DNA of 7,484 nt from UBA4656 sp002405525. Its GTDB lineage: Bacteria > Pseudomonadota > Gammaproteobacteria > Xanthomonadales > Ahniellaceae. The stretch is taken from NCBI GenBank assembly GCA_036723735.1, contig DAIMGT010000109.1:1-7484 (forward strand), written 5' to 3'. Under the pieces are notes generated by a model. That model was not told where the DNA came from, searched no databases, and worked only from the letters and a program-made list of their open reading frames with translations. A program made the position numbers and the translations under genes. Below, in pieces: positions 6,584 through 7,484 of this stretch (its first letter is position 1; each line of letters starts with the position of its first letter).

Positions 6584-6589
6584 AGTATA
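6584..6589 (-). promoter_or_regulatory. Putative -10 element of glyQ
   Basis: On the minus strand TATACT matches TATAAT at five of six positions. It predicts a start near 6577, giving a leader of roughly 30 nt before the glyQ ATG. No good -35 is visible 16-18 bp upstream (about 6607-6612). On the plus strand the overlapping TAGTAT (6583-6588) is a weaker -10 that could serve the divergent ATPase gene. Confidence 0.4.
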
Positions 6590-6627
6590 GCCGCGCCTCC
6601 CCGCCGGGCCTGCGGAACCCGCCGACC

Positions 6628-7484
6628 ATGAGCCATACCGGAACGCCCAAGGTGGCGGCCTCGCCTGGCAAGGCCGAGGGACGGCGCCTGGCTTTCTCGG
6701 CCAACCGCCGCCTCGACCTGGACGAGGTGCTGGCGATCCTGCAGCACGACGGCGAGGTCGCCGAGGCCGACGTCAAGCGCGTGCGAGCCGCCGCCCGCCA
6801 CTCCGGGCGTGCCGAGATCCATCCGCTGGTGGTGGTCGCCAACGCCAAGCTGGAGCGCGCCGGCCACCCCGGCGACGCGCTGTCGCTGGAGTGGCTGACC
6901 GAGTGGGTCGCGGCGCACGCAGGGCTGCCGCACCTGCGCATCGATCCGACCAAGGTGGACGTGGCGGCGGTCGGCCAGGTGGTGACCGCGCAGTACGCCA
7001 CCCGCTATCGCATCCTGCCGCTGGCGATCGACGACCTCACCCTCACCATCGCCACCAGCGAACCGTTCGACACCCGCTGGATCGACGACATCGCCCACCT
7101 CACGCGGCGCCAGGTCAAGCGCGTGGTGGCCAACCCGCTGGACGTCAACCGCTATCTGATGGAGTTCTACGGCGTCACCCAGGCGGTGCGTCGGGCCAAG
7201 GACGCGAAGGACGCGAAGGGCGACGACGGCGGGTCGAAGATCCTCAACTTCGAGCAGCTGCTGGAACTGGGCAAGGCCGGCGAGATCGGCGCCGACGACC
7301 AGCACATCGTGCGCATCGTCGACTGGCTGCTGCAGTACGCCTACGACCAGCGCGCCTCCGACATCCATCTCGAACCCCGGCGCGACCTGTCGAGGGTTCG
7401 GTTCCGCATCGACGGCGTGCTGCACAAGGTGTTCGAGCTGCCCACGCCGGTCATGGTCGCGGTCACCGCGCGGATCAAGATCCT
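6628..7484 (+). CDS. GspE/PilB-type secretion or pilus ATPase, N-terminal part
   Basis: The first 285 residues of a GspE/PulE/PilB-family ATPase, the cytoplasmic motor of type II secretion or type IV pilus assembly; the right edge cuts it before the Walker motifs. After a basic, probably flexible N-terminus (1-25), residues about 85-185 form the N-terminal T2SSE_N/MshEN-like domain (LRIDPTKVDV, TRYRILPLAIDDLTLTIA). A charged linker with a repeated KDA (191-196) follows. The start of the catalytic module is clear: DDQHIVRIVDWLLQYA (223-238) then QRASDIHLEP (241-250), the family's conserved lead-in, and VRFRIDGVLHKV (257-268). The ATG at 6628 follows a weak GCGGAA about 10 nt upstream. It is divergent from glyQ across 81 bp. 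Secretion and pilus ATPases cannot be separated from this half, and no other secretion gene is visible, so it may be a stand-alone homologue. Confidence 0.88.
   Translation, partial: MSHTGTPKVAASPGKAEGRRLAFSANRRLDLDEVLAILQHDGEVAEADVKRVRAAARHSGRAEIHPLVVVANAKLERAGHPGDALSLEWLTEWVAAHAGLPHLRIDPTKVDVAAVGQVVTAQYATRYRILPLAIDDLTLTIATSEPFDTRWIDDIAHLTRRQVKRVVANPLDVNRYLMEFYGVTQAVRRAKDAKDAKGDDGGSKILNFEQLLELGKAGEIGADDQHIVRIVDWLLQYAYDQRASDIHLEPRRDLSRVRFRIDGVLHKVFELPTPVMVAVTARIKI

Noticed and set aside
7198..7215. Tandem 9-bp repeat AAGGACGCG
   Set aside because: Only two copies, in frame, encoding a short KDA-KDA piece of a charged linker in the ATPase. It looks like ordinary linker variation.
6547..7425. 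Upstream extension of the glyQ frame to 7425
   Set aside because: This part is antisense to the GspE/PilB-type gene and lacks similarity to GlyQ; the family N-terminus begins at 6546.

Overview
The window is very GC-rich (about 70%), gene-dense DNA from a proteobacterium. The two-subunit (alpha2/beta2-type) glycyl-tRNA synthetase, the strong G/C bias at codon third positions and the gene set fit a gammaproteobacterium of the Xanthomonadaceae/Lysobacteraceae type (Xanthomonas, Lysobacter, Luteimonas, Stenotrophomonas). The taxonomic placement is inference from composition and gene content.

Left part (1-2297, plus strand). At the left edge, codon-position composition suggests the first codons of a gene running leftward out of the window. 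It is separated by about 195 bp from a rightward LysR-type regulator gene (236-1180). That spacer has a good -10 hexamer and a 9-bp-arm inverted repeat carrying a T-N11-A LysR box just before the regulator start, which is the classic arrangement for an autoregulated LysR gene with a divergent target. After a 214-bp spacer comes a PlsC-type lysophospholipid acyltransferase (1395-2297).

Middle (2310-3365). A YheT-type alpha/beta hydrolase starts 12 nt after the acyltransferase stop, so the two are probably co-transcribed. It converges on glyS across a 51-bp gap holding GC-rich dyads.

Right part (3363-7484). glyQ (6546-5647) and glyS (5510-3363) lie on the minus strand and encode the alpha and beta subunits of glycyl-tRNA synthetase. 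Their 136-bp spacer is the most unusual non-coding stretch here: it holds four perfect palindromes (14, 14, 10 and 20 bp), an orphan Shine-Dalgarno-like sequence and a nine-codon ORF that overlaps the glyS start. Divergent from glyQ, beyond an 81-bp spacer with a G-quadruplex-type G tract and a -10 hexamer, is the N-terminal half of a GspE/PilB-type secretion or pilus ATPase, cut by the right edge.

The coding content is ordinary housekeeping and accessory material, and I see no new defence, mobile or biosynthetic system. No tRNA, rRNA, CRISPR array, insertion sequence or prophage gene was recognised. The observations worth a second look are non-coding: the glyQ-glyS palindrome cluster, the LysR operator, and the G tract in the glyQ leader.
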